Below are positions 27,636-37,400 of a stretch of 64,000 nt of DNA, one piece after another. Source of the stretch: Candidatus Woesearchaeota archaeon (GTDB taxonomy: Archaea; Nanobdellota; Nanobdellia; Woesearchaeales; UBA10216); contig JACPTG010000004.1 of NCBI GenBank assembly GCA_016192905.1, forward strand, positions 69,745 through 133,744, written 5' to 3'. The position numbers and the translations under genes are program-made. Numbering within the stretch: the first letter of the stretch is position 1; each line of letters starts with the position of its first letter. Below the pieces are notes generated by a model. The model was not told the DNA's origin. It ran no database searches and worked only from the letters and a program-made list of their open reading frames with translations.

Positions 27636-28844
27636 TTGGGGCAGAGCGGGCTGACAGGGTTCTTTGACAGGTATCTTGAGGCCAAATCCATATTCAGGAA
27701 CAAGGCAGTTCTCCAGTCAGCACACATTCCGCAGGCAGTGCTCCACAGGGAGAAGGAGATTGGCGCAATAGCCGGAATACTGGCGCCAAGCCTGAAAAAA
27801 GAGAAGCCATCCAACCTATTCATATACGGGAAGGCCGGCAGCGGAAAGACCCTCAGCATGCGACATGTCGCGGCAGAACTCGAAATGCATGCCGACGCAA
27901 ACAACATACCCCTCAAAATAGTATACCTGAACTGCAAGCTTAAAAGGATTGCAGACACAGAGTATAGGCTCATAGCCCAGCTTGCAAGGGATTACGGAAA
28001 ATCAATACCGCCAACAGGCCTGCCAACCGACGAAGTCTACAAAATATTCCACCAGGCCATAGACAGCAACAGCTGCGTGAACATAATAATCCTGGACGAG
28101 ATAGACCAGCTCGTAAAGAAAGCAGGGGATGAAATACTGTACAACCTCACCAGGATAAATGACGAGCTGAAAAATGCAAAGATATCAATAGCAGGGATAT
28201 CAAACGACATGGTGTTCCTTGACGCGCTTGACCCAAGAGTTAAATCCTCCTTGTCAGAAGAGGAGATAATCTTCGCACCCTACAACGCCCTGCAGCTGCA
28301 GGACATACTAAGCGAAAGGGCCAGAGAAGCATTCACCGAGAACGCACTGGAGCAGGGAGTGCTTGAGAAATGCGCAGCGTACGCGGCAAGGGAGCATGGA
28401 GATGCAAGACGGTGCCTTGAGCTCCTCAGGGTGGCTGGCGAAATAGCTGAAAGGAACAGCAGCAGCAGCATAGGCATAAGCCACCTGGACGCAGCAGACG
28501 AAAAAATAGAAAGGGACAGGCTCATGATAATACTCACCACACAGCCAAAACAGAGCCAGGCAACCCTATATGCAATAGTGTCAATAGGAATCAGCAGCAA
28601 AGCCAGCATATTCACAGGGGACGTATACGAGCTTTACAAGACAGTATGCAGCAGGATAGGACTAAGGCCCCTGACACAACGGAGGGTATCAGACATTATA
28701 GCCGAGCTGGACATGCTGGGAATAGTCAACGTCAAGGTAATCTCCAAGGGAAGATACGGGAGAACAAGGGAAATTGCGCTTTCAGTCCCAAGCACAACAA
28801 CACCCCGAATGAAGAAAATACTTGAAGAGTCCCTAAACCTGTGA
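27636..28844 (+). CDS. cdc6: Orc1/Cdc6 replication initiator
   Basis: LFIYGKAGSGKTLSMRHV Walker A, IIILDEIDQL Walker B, C-terminal winged helix; start codon uncertain. Confidence 0.93.
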   Translation: MGQSGLTGFFDRYLEAKSIFRNKAVLQSAHIPQAVLHREKEIGAIAGILAPSLKKEKPSNLFIYGKAGSGKTLSMRHVAAELEMHADANNIPLKIVYLNCKLKRIADTEYRLIAQLARDYGKSIPPTGLPTDEVYKIFHQAIDSNSCVNIIILDEIDQLVKKAGDEILYNLTRINDELKNAKISIAGISNDMVFLDALDPRVKSSLSEEEIIFAPYNALQLQDILSERAREAFTENALEQGVLEKCAAYAAREHGDARRCLELLRVAGEIAERNSSSSIGISHLDAADEKIERDRLMIILTTQPKQSQATLYAIVSIGISSKASIFTGDVYELYKTVCSRIGLRPLTQRRVSDIIAELDMLGIVNVKVISKGRYGRTREIALSVPSTTTPRMKKILEESLNL

Positions 28845-28845
28845 A

Positions 28846-30228
28846 ATGGACGAGCAAAAGAAAAAGGCAATAGAGGTTCTCCTAAAAAGAAACGTACTGG
28901 TAAGTCCTGAGCTTCTTGAGAACATAGACAAGCTCGGAATAGAGGAAATTCAGAAGGCACGCAAGGAACCGGGCTCTGTGGAAATCCAGCAGTCATACTA
29001 TGAGCCTCCAAAAAAGAGAGAATGCTCTGACTTTGTGGAATACTACAATGACCGCTTCAGGACAATCGAAAGGATGCTGGCAGCAAGGCCTGAAATGAGC
29101 GGAGCAACAAGCATAAGCAGGCTGAAATTAGGCAGGCAGGAAAAGGCAACAATAATAGGCCTGATAGCAGACAAGCAGACAACAAAAAACGAGCACATAA
29201 TGCTAACGGTCGAAGACCAGACAGGAAGCGCAAAGGTACTGGTCAGCAAGGCCAAGCAGGAGCTTTACAACACAGCCAAGGACTGCGTATTGGACGAAAT
29301 AATAGGAATAACCGGAGCATACAATGGCGAACTCCTTTTTGCAGCAAGCATAATCCACCCGGACGTGCCTACAGAGGAGGCAAAAAAAAGTCCCTATGAA
29401 GGATACGCGGTATTCCTGTCAGACATACACGTGGGCTCAAAGAAATTCCTTGGGGAGGAATTCAACAAGTTCCTAAGCTGGATAAACAGCGAGCTGGGAA
29501 GCGAAGAGCAGAAAGAGCTGGCACGCAAGGTAAAATACGTATTCGTAATAGGCGACATAGTGGATGGCGTGGGGATATACCCTGACCAGGACGAGGAGCT
29601 TGAGGAAAAGGACATCTTTGGCCAGTACAAAAAATGCGCAGAGCTCTTCAGCAGGATACCAAAAGACAAGAAGATAATAATCTCCCCAGGCAACCATGAC
29701 TCGATGAGGATATCAGAGCCGCAGCCGCCCTTCATAGGCGAAATGTTCGTTCCATTGCTAAACCTCCCGAACGTGTACCCTGTGTCAAACCCAGCCTACG
29801 TTACGCTGGACAAGACAGCGGATTTCCCTGGCCTGACAGTACTGGTATACCACGGCTACAGCTTTGACTACTATGTAGCAAACGTGGAAAGCATACGCAC
29901 AAAGGGAGGGTACGACAGGGCAGACCTCATAATGAAGTTCCTTCTCCAGCGAAGGCACCTGAGCCCCACACACTCGGCAACATTATACATCCCATCTGCA
30001 ACAGACAACCTTGTAATAAGAAAAGTCCCAGACATATTCGCAACAGGCCACATCCACAGGTCATACGCCGCCCAATACAAGCACGTAACACTCATCAGCA
30101 GCTCATGCTGGCAGGGCAAGACAAGCTTCCAGGAAAGAATGGGGCATGTCCCCCAACCAGCCCGGGTCCCAATCATAAACCTCCAGACAAGGGAAGTGAA
30201 AATCCTGAAATTCGGGGCTGAAGAATGA
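28846..30228 (+). CDS. DNA polymerase D small subunit (DP1)
   Basis: OB domain plus calcineurin-like phosphoesterase motifs (SDIHVGSK, GDIVDG, PGNHDSMR, TGHIHRS). Confidence 0.93.
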   Translation: MDEQKKKAIEVLLKRNVLVSPELLENIDKLGIEEIQKARKEPGSVEIQQSYYEPPKKRECSDFVEYYNDRFRTIERMLAARPEMSGATSISRLKLGRQEKATIIGLIADKQTTKNEHIMLTVEDQTGSAKVLVSKAKQELYNTAKDCVLDEIIGITGAYNGELLFAASIIHPDVPTEEAKKSPYEGYAVFLSDIHVGSKKFLGEEFNKFLSWINSELGSEEQKELARKVKYVFVIGDIVDGVGIYPDQDEELEEKDIFGQYKKCAELFSRIPKDKKIIISPGNHDSMRISEPQPPFIGEMFVPLLNLPNVYPVSNPAYVTLDKTADFPGLTVLVYHGYSFDYYVANVESIRTKGGYDRADLIMKFLLQRRHLSPTHSATLYIPSATDNLVIRKVPDIFATGHIHRSYAAQYKHVTLISSSCWQGKTSFQERMGHVPQPARVPIINLQTREVKILKFGAEE

Positions 30229-33200
30229 GCATGAACGAGTACTTTGAATCAATCAGCCGCTCACTCAAAAGCGCTTACTCGGCAGCTGAAAAGGCCAGAA
30301 AGAAGGGATACGACCCTGAAACAAAAGTGGACATCCCCCTCGCAAAAAACATGGCAGAGAGGGTAGAGGGCCTCATATCAGCAATCGCCCCTGAAATATC
30401 CGGCAAGGGAATCCCGAAAAGGATAGAGCAGCTTGAAAAGAAATACGGCGCGCTGGCATGGCAGGTATCCCTGATAATAGCAGAAGAAGTGGCCAGGGAG
30501 AAATTCTGCCAGTTCAAAAGCCAAAAAGAAGCCATGGAAGTGGGCATAAGAACAGGATTTGCATACCACACAGTCGGCGTCGTTGCCGCGCCCCTTGAAG
30601 GGTTTGTGGAGTTGCGCATCAAGAAGAGGGCAGACGGGAAAGACTATATCGCGGCTTCATTCGCAGGGCCAATCAGGGGCGCAGGAGGGACAGCGGCAGG
30701 AGTCTGCCTGGTGATTACAGACCACATAAGGAAATGCATGGGCTACGCAGAATACGACCCCACAGAAGATGAAATGAACAGATTCGCGACAGAACTGGAC
30801 GACTACCATGAAAGGGTAACCAACCTCCAATACAAGCCCGCCAAGGAGGAGGTAAAATTCCTCATCTCAAAGCTGCCTGTGGAGGTTGATGGCGAGCCCT
30901 CTGAAAGGATGGAGGTAAGCAACCACAAGGACCTGCCAAGAATAAGCACAAACAAGATACGCTCAGGAGTATGCCTTGTCATTTCCATGCTCGCCCTGAA
31001 AGCGCCAAAGCTGTGGAAGGAACTCAAGCTATGGGGAAAGGAGTTCGACCTGGACTGGAGCTTCCTCGCAACATACATCGCCATGCGAAAGGAAAAGGCA
31101 AAAAAAGTTTCCGGACTCTTTCCAGACTATACCTACATAGCAGACCTCGTGGCAGGACGGCCAGTACTGTCATACCCCCTAAGGCCAGGCGGGTTCAGGC
31201 TAAGATACGGCAAGACAAGAATGAGCGGATACTCATCAATAGGCCTGAACCCGAGCACGCTCGCAATACTCCTCGGATACATAGCAACAGGGACGCAGCT
31301 AAAAACAGAAAGGCCTGGAAAGGCAGCAGCTGTAACGCCCGCAGACAGCATAGACGGGCCAATCGTCAAGCTGAAGGACGGCAGCGTAATAAGGCTTGAA
31401 AGCGAGCACGCCGCAAAACAGCAAAAAGACCAGATAGAGGAAATACTATACCTCGGAGACATACTGGTAAGCTACGGCGACTTCCTCGACAGGGCCCAGC
31501 CACTTGTGCCAGCAGGCTACTGCGAGGAATGGCACATCCAGGAGCTTGAAAAGGCAACAGTAGACCTCTTCGGAAACCTGGACATCGAGAAGCTTGCCGA
31601 GCACACAGAAGTTGCGCCAGAAGAGCTCGGGGCAATAATGCACAACCCCTTCATCGTAAAGCCAACAATGGCGACTGCGCTCAAGATATCTGAAAAAACA
31701 GGCGTCCCACTCCATCCATACTATACGTATTACTGGAACAGCCTGAGCAGCCACGACCTGACTGAGCTGGCAGACTGGCTTGCAAGCGGAAGCATAAGAA
31801 AAGAGGGCAGGATAATCCTGCAGATGAACAAGGCAAAAAGGCACCTTGAAGTCGCAGGAGTGCCACATACAGTGGCAGGGAACGAATACGTCGTGATACA
31901 GGGACAGGAGGCAGAGGCGCTCATCGCAACATTCAGCCTTGACACACAAACAGCAAAACTCCTGGAAAGCCCTGACAAGACGCCAGTCGAAATGCTAAAC
32001 ACCATAAGCAAGGTGAAGGTAAGAGACAAGGGTGGAACATATGTAGGAGCGAGAATGGGCAGGCCTGAAAAGGCAAAAATGCGAGAACTGACAGGCTCGC
32101 CGCACGTACTATTCCCAGTGGGCGCCGAAGGCGGAAGGCTAAGAAGCCTCCAGAGCGCCATACAGGCAGGAAAAGTGACAGCCGAGTTCCCAACAAGAAC
32201 CTGCAGCAACTGCAGCTCAGAAACAATCTACGGCGTATGCGAGGAATGCGGAAAGGCAACAACCATAACGTACAACTGCGCAATTTGCGGAGGCAAAAAT
32301 TGCACGCACAACCCGACAGGATTCAAAAGAATGACCATAAACCCGGACAGATACCTCCAGGCCAGCCTGAAAAAACTGAAGGTAAAAAGCTACCCAGACC
32401 TAATCAAGGGAGTGAAGGGCCTGTCAAACAAGGACCACACACCGGAAAACCTGGCCAAAGGCGTGCTCAGAGCCATGCACGACCTGGCAGTCAACAAAGA
32501 CGGGACAACAAGATATGACATGACAGAGCTGCCGATAACACACTTCAAGCCATTTGAAGTCATGACCCCAGTCCCCAGGCTGCTGGAGCTTGGATATGAG
32601 AAGGACATCAACGGCAACCCGCTAAAGGAGAATGACCAGACACTCGAACTGAAGCCACAGGATTTAATCCTCCCAACAGGGTTCGGGGACGAAAGCGCAG
32701 ACTCTGTACTGTTCAGGGTCGCAAGCTTTGTGGACGACGAGCTAAGGCTGCTGTACAACCAGGAGCCATTCTACAAGCTGAAAAAAAAAGAGGAACTGGT
32801 CGGCCACCTTGTAATAGGCCTTGCGCCGCACATCAGCGCAGGAATGGTAGGAAGGATAATCGGCTTCTCAAAGACGCAGACAATGCTCGCCCACCCGCTA
32901 TACCACGCAGCCATGAGAAGGGACACTGACGGAGACGAGGCATGCGTCATGCTCCTGATGGACGCGCTGCTTAATTTTTCCAGACAGTTCCTCCCTGACA
33001 AGCGAGGAGCAAAAACAATGGACTCGCCACTAGTCCTTACCTCAAAGCTAATCCCTGCCGAGGTTGACGACATGGCACACAGGATAGACGTGGCTTGGAG
33101 ATACCCGCTAAGCTTCTACGAGGCAACACTCCAGCAGAAAATGCCAAGCGGAGTGGAAATACTCCAGTCAAGGCTGGGCACAGACCAGCAGTATGAAGGA

Positions 33201-33668
33201 CTCGGGTACACGCACGAGCTCCACGACATAAACTCAGGCAACACATACTCAGCATACAAGCTGCTGCCTTCAATGGAGGAAAAGCTCAAAGGGCAAATGC
33301 TGCTGGCAGAGCAGATAAGGGCTGTAGACGCGCAGGGGGTCGCAAAAATGGTAATAGAAAAGCACCTCCTCCGGGACATAAAAGGCAACCTCAGGAAATT
33401 CTCAACACAGCAGTTCAGATGCGTAAAATGCAACAAGAAATACCGCAGGCCGCCACTCTCCGGAATGTGCGAGTGCAAAGGCAAGCTGATATTCACAGTA
33501 TCCGAAGGCTCAATAACAAAATACCTCGGCCCTGCGATAAGCCTTGCCGAGAAATATGCAGTATCAGCCTACCTCCAGCAGACGCTGATGCTCACCAAGA
33601 AAAGGGTGGAGGAAGTATTCGGCAGGGACAAGGAGAAGCAGGAAGGGCTTGGAAGGTGGTTTGGGTAG
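30225..33668 (+). CDS. DNA polymerase D large subunit (DP2), intein-free
   Basis: AASFAGPIRGAGGTAAG; HPLYHAAMRRDTDGDEACVMLLMDALLNFSR; C-terminal zinc motif. Confidence 0.96.
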   Translation: MSMNEYFESISRSLKSAYSAAEKARKKGYDPETKVDIPLAKNMAERVEGLISAIAPEISGKGIPKRIEQLEKKYGALAWQVSLIIAEEVAREKFCQFKSQKEAMEVGIRTGFAYHTVGVVAAPLEGFVELRIKKRADGKDYIAASFAGPIRGAGGTAAGVCLVITDHIRKCMGYAEYDPTEDEMNRFATELDDYHERVTNLQYKPAKEEVKFLISKLPVEVDGEPSERMEVSNHKDLPRISTNKIRSGVCLVISMLALKAPKLWKELKLWGKEFDLDWSFLATYIAMRKEKAKKVSGLFPDYTYIADLVAGRPVLSYPLRPGGFRLRYGKTRMSGYSSIGLNPSTLAILLGYIATGTQLKTERPGKAAAVTPADSIDGPIVKLKDGSVIRLESEHAAKQQKDQIEEILYLGDILVSYGDFLDRAQPLVPAGYCEEWHIQELEKATVDLFGNLDIEKLAEHTEVAPEELGAIMHNPFIVKPTMATALKISEKTGVPLHPYYTYYWNSLSSHDLTELADWLASGSIRKEGRIILQMNKAKRHLEVAGVPHTVAGNEYVVIQGQEAEALIATFSLDTQTAKLLESPDKTPVEMLNTISKVKVRDKGGTYVGARMGRPEKAKMRELTGSPHVLFPVGAEGGRLRSLQSAIQAGKVTAEFPTRTCSNCSSETIYGVCEECGKATTITYNCAICGGKNCTHNPTGFKRMTINPDRYLQASLKKLKVKSYPDLIKGVKGLSNKDHTPENLAKGVLRAMHDLAVNKDGTTRYDMTELPITHFKPFEVMTPVPRLLELGYEKDINGNPLKENDQTLELKPQDLILPTGFGDESADSVLFRVASFVDDELRLLYNQEPFYKLKKKEELVGHLVIGLAPHISAGMVGRIIGFSKTQTMLAHPLYHAAMRRDTDGDEACVMLLMDALLNFSRQFLPDKRGAKTMDSPLVLTSKLIPAEVDDMAHRIDVAWRYPLSFYEATLQQKMPSGVEILQSRLGTDQQYEGLGYTHELHDINSGNTYSAYKLLPSMEEKLKGQMLLAEQIRAVDAQGVAKMVIEKHLLRDIKGNLRKFSTQQFRCVKCNKKYRRPPLSGMCECKGKLIFTVSEGSITKYLGPAISLAEKYAVSAYLQQTLMLTKKRVEEVFGRDKEKQEGLGRWFG

Positions 33669-33719
33669 TAAACTTACCAACAAGAATGTTTAAATACTTA
33701 ACAGCAGGGCATCAATGAA

Positions 33720-34427
33720 ATGAAAAGAGGGCAGATAGCTGTCTTTTTGGTGGCTGGCATTCTATTGCTGTTCCTATCCGCCATAGGCTATTATTTCCTG
33801 TTTAAGGCGCCAGAGCCAAGGGCGGAATCGGTAGAGGACTCCGCCACCCAGCGAATAGTTGACATATGCCTGCAGCAGGTTTCAGAGCAGGCTGTAAAGG
33901 ACTTGGCGCTGCAAGGCGGATATTTTGACGTCCCTTCTGCCAGAATTGACCGGGCCACCTACCGCATACCCTTTTACTATGAGCCAGGGCTGAAAAAGGT
34001 CCCGCCAATTGAAACCCTGGAGCTGGAATTTTCCAAATACGTGGATGCCAAGCTTGCAGCATGCGCAGACTTCACAGGCATGGAAAGGCAAGGGTACAGA
34101 ATACAGGCTGGAAAGCCGAAGACATCCACAACCATCGCAGACCAGAAGATATCAATTGAAACGTCATACCCAATTACAATTGAATTAGGCCCGAACAAGC
34201 ACAAGCTTGAGAAATTCAGCCATGACTTCGAGTCAGAATACAAACTAAGCCATGACATCAGCCAGAGGCTTGTGGAGAAAGCCCACCAGGAGCCAATGTA
34301 CGTTGACCTGACATTCCTAAACGGGCTTGAGCAGCCAGTTTCCTACATACCCTACAAAGAGGATATAGGGATTTATGTCGTATTCGGGCCAAATTACCTG
34401 TACATGTTCGGGGTGAAGCTGAAATGA
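33720..34427 (+). CDS. Pilin-like N-terminal module protein
   Basis: MKRGQIAVFLVAGILLLFLSAIGYYFLF plus a domain shared with 15855, 20767 and 49177 proteins. Confidence 0.75.
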   Translation: MKRGQIAVFLVAGILLLFLSAIGYYFLFKAPEPRAESVEDSATQRIVDICLQQVSEQAVKDLALQGGYFDVPSARIDRATYRIPFYYEPGLKKVPPIETLELEFSKYVDAKLAACADFTGMERQGYRIQAGKPKTSTTIADQKISIETSYPITIELGPNKHKLEKFSHDFESEYKLSHDISQRLVEKAHQEPMYVDLTFLNGLEQPVSYIPYKEDIGIYVVFGPNYLYMFGVKLK

Positions 34428-37400
34428 AGGCAGCCATCCTGCTAATCGCAGTAATGGCGCTTGCCACTGCGGCAAATGGACTGCAAACTGCACTGCCAGC
34501 TGACACCCGAATCGCTGATGCCTGTAGCAACTGCATAACAGGAACAGAAATCTGCACCCGGGAGGCAACAGACGTAAAAGACCCTGAAACAGGCCAGGAT
34601 ACAAGGATAAGCGCCCTGTGCGTGGTCAACTGGGCAAGCGAGGAGCTTGACTTCTCAAAGCTTGACCCAGCACTCATAAACGAGAACATCGGCAAGATAA
34701 GCCAGGCAGCGCTTGAAAAGAACATCCACCAGATAAAAGACCTGTCAGCCCTGAAATCAGAAAACGCCAAAAAAAGAGTGGCGGAAACATTCAGGAACAA
34801 ATACGGGTTTGACCTGGAAATAGTATCATCCACAGGCCCAGTCTCCCTGTCTGAGAATGGCCTGCTAAAGGCAGGCGGAGCTGATCTTGACTCAGCCTCG
34901 GTAAGGCTGAACCAGGCCATCACCGGAGTGAAGCTTGAAACAGTGCAGAGCGGATCAGAGCTGCAGAATGTCATAAGGTTCTCGATGAAGGACGCTGATT
35001 TTCTGGTTGTAGGCAACCCTAAACGGATAGGCGCTGCAACAGGAGCTATAACAGTGGAGGGTCTTAAGATTACGCCTGGCCAGGGGCCAAGCCAGATTGG
35101 AGTCAACAACGGCTATGTAACCATTGCCAACGCAAAGGCGGAAAGCGGAAACGACGAAATTTTCGGAAACGCCATATTCTACCTTGCTTCCGACGGCTCA
35201 CTGGACAGGCAAAAGCCAATAAGCCTCAAGGGCGACAACTCCTGGAGCTGCTTTGAAGCAAAAGGGAAATGCGCCAGAGGAAGCCCTGCAGGAGATTCAC
35301 TTTTCGACCCACAGCCATCAGCGGACACAGTAACACTGGTATGCGCGAAGTGCCCGCCAGGCTACTATGACGAATTTGACACCCAACTGCAAAAAGGGGA
35401 AATAACAGGGTATGCAATCCTGGGCGAGGCTCCGAACTCAAGGGGGACTGCTTCAGCCACGATGAGGGTAAGAGGCAGAACACTTGGCAGCTTTGACAGA
35501 ACCTTCGCAGAAGGAAAAGACATCAATACCCTCTACGATCTCATTGACGAGGGCGACAGCGTTGCAGTTGACTTCAAGTTCCTCGGCCAGGAAAGGACAA
35601 GCGGCCAGGTTGGAAGAGTAGTATCCCAAGGCAAAATAATAGACCTTGCATTCGACGCAGACGGAACGGTGCACGCCAAGTACCTCATAACGCCATCGGC
35701 AGCCATACCCATCCATTCGGCGGCGTTCCTGAAAGGCCTCCTCTTCAACGAGGACGGATTCCTAGCCAATGAGCTCGCTACTTACGTTGAGGGCGGCGGC
35801 GAAGCCAGCCTTGAAAAGATGCAAAGGGGAATAGCATCCATACCAAGAATTCAGCAGGCAAACCCTGAGCTGCTGCAATACCTCAAGGCAAGGTTTCCCA
35901 CAGCCAGCGAGGAAGAAATAGGAGAGCACTACCGAAGGCTCAACTACGGCATCTCAGACATCCAAGAAAAGACAGGCAGGACACCCGGATATGATGAAGC
36001 ATTCGCGTACTCGCAAAGGAAAATTTCAGCGCTTGCCAGAATAAAGACTTCTGTAGAGGAGGAGGAGCGCTCAGACAGCCTCCAGCTTGGCCGACTTAAT
36101 GACGCATCTGACCAAATCCTACAAGCCTACATGAACCCCAACAAGCCAACGTACCTTTACCATGAGTCAGCCAGGACAACACCCGACGGGGAGAAAATCA
36201 AAGTCCAAAATGTTTACACAATAAACCAAAATGCAGTGCTCCTAACCGAAAACCTGAATGAGCCAGACCAATATGAATACTACAGGGCACTGCTAAACAA
36301 ACAGTACCAGCGGAACACATACGCGCGGCTACAGTCAGACCCGGCATATGCTGGGCTATCTGAAGAAGACAAGCAGAATGCGGCAGAAGGCGAGCTAAGG
36401 CTGGCACAGGGACTAATCTCAGCCCAAGCCCAGGTAAAGGCGTACAGCAACCTCCTTGACCTCCTAGAAAAGAACAGGGGAAACGTTGCCGCAATCCAGA
36501 AAATCAAAGGGTTGATGTACGCCAAGGACGAGGCCGAAGCATGGCAAATGCTCCAGCAATACAACTCAATGCAAAAAGGCGCTGAGACAATCCTGAACCT
36601 AAGGGCCAAGGGCGCCACCCTCGCCGAAATACAGGCAGGATACCAGAGCAAGGAAGTACAGGCAGCCTTCAACGAGCCCACAATGCGGCTCCTGCTCAAC
36701 GAGGAAGTCATCCTGGACGGGCTCAGAAATGGCAGGCAAACAATAAATGTAAATGGCAAGGACTTTGACATCTCAACGCCAGAGGCAGCGGCCACACTAA
36801 TAGCCCTAAACTACGAGCAGGCTGCAAGGGCATATGCATCCGCCAGGAATTACCCTGAGGCGAACAAGATGGCCCTGGCACTGCTAAGGTACACAATGTC
36901 CACTGAGGATTTTGACATATTCGCGGCAGAACTGGCAAAAAACAGCCACGAATTCAGGATAGACTACGCAGGCGACGGGAGCCTGCCTGTGTTCATTAAC
37001 GCTGAAGGCAAAAGCTATGCAGTCCCGCGAAAAATCCTCGAGCTCATCCAGCAGGGCAGGCTGAACAGCGAAATAGTGAGCTTCTACATCAACAACAACG
37101 CAGAAATCCAGGCCAGGAACGCGCTGATAACAGACCCAAGGCAAATTGCCGACTTGATCCTGCCCTCAGAGTATGCCGACATAGCATTTAACCTTCTTCC
37201 TGAAGGAAAGGGCGCAGGGATAATCCTGGCCCTGACGGCCAAGGGCGCCCTTAAGGGTGCGTCAAACGCAGCCATCGCCAAGGTTTTGTTAAAAGAAGGC
37301 GCAAGGCTTTCCTCAATAGGACTCACAGGATTCGGGCCCTCAAGCAGCAAGGCAGAAGGCGTGCTTGCAAGGATAACAGGATGCAACTCCTGCATCAATC

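Noticed and set aside
30225-33668. Possible intein in DP2 (a common intein site)
   Set aside because: The extein runs uninterrupted through the conserved RRDTDGDE region; length is normal for DP2.
34258-35109. 283-aa minus-strand ORF
   Set aside because: Antisense to 33720/34424 coding frames; Ser/Leu-rich shadow ORF typical of the complementary strand.
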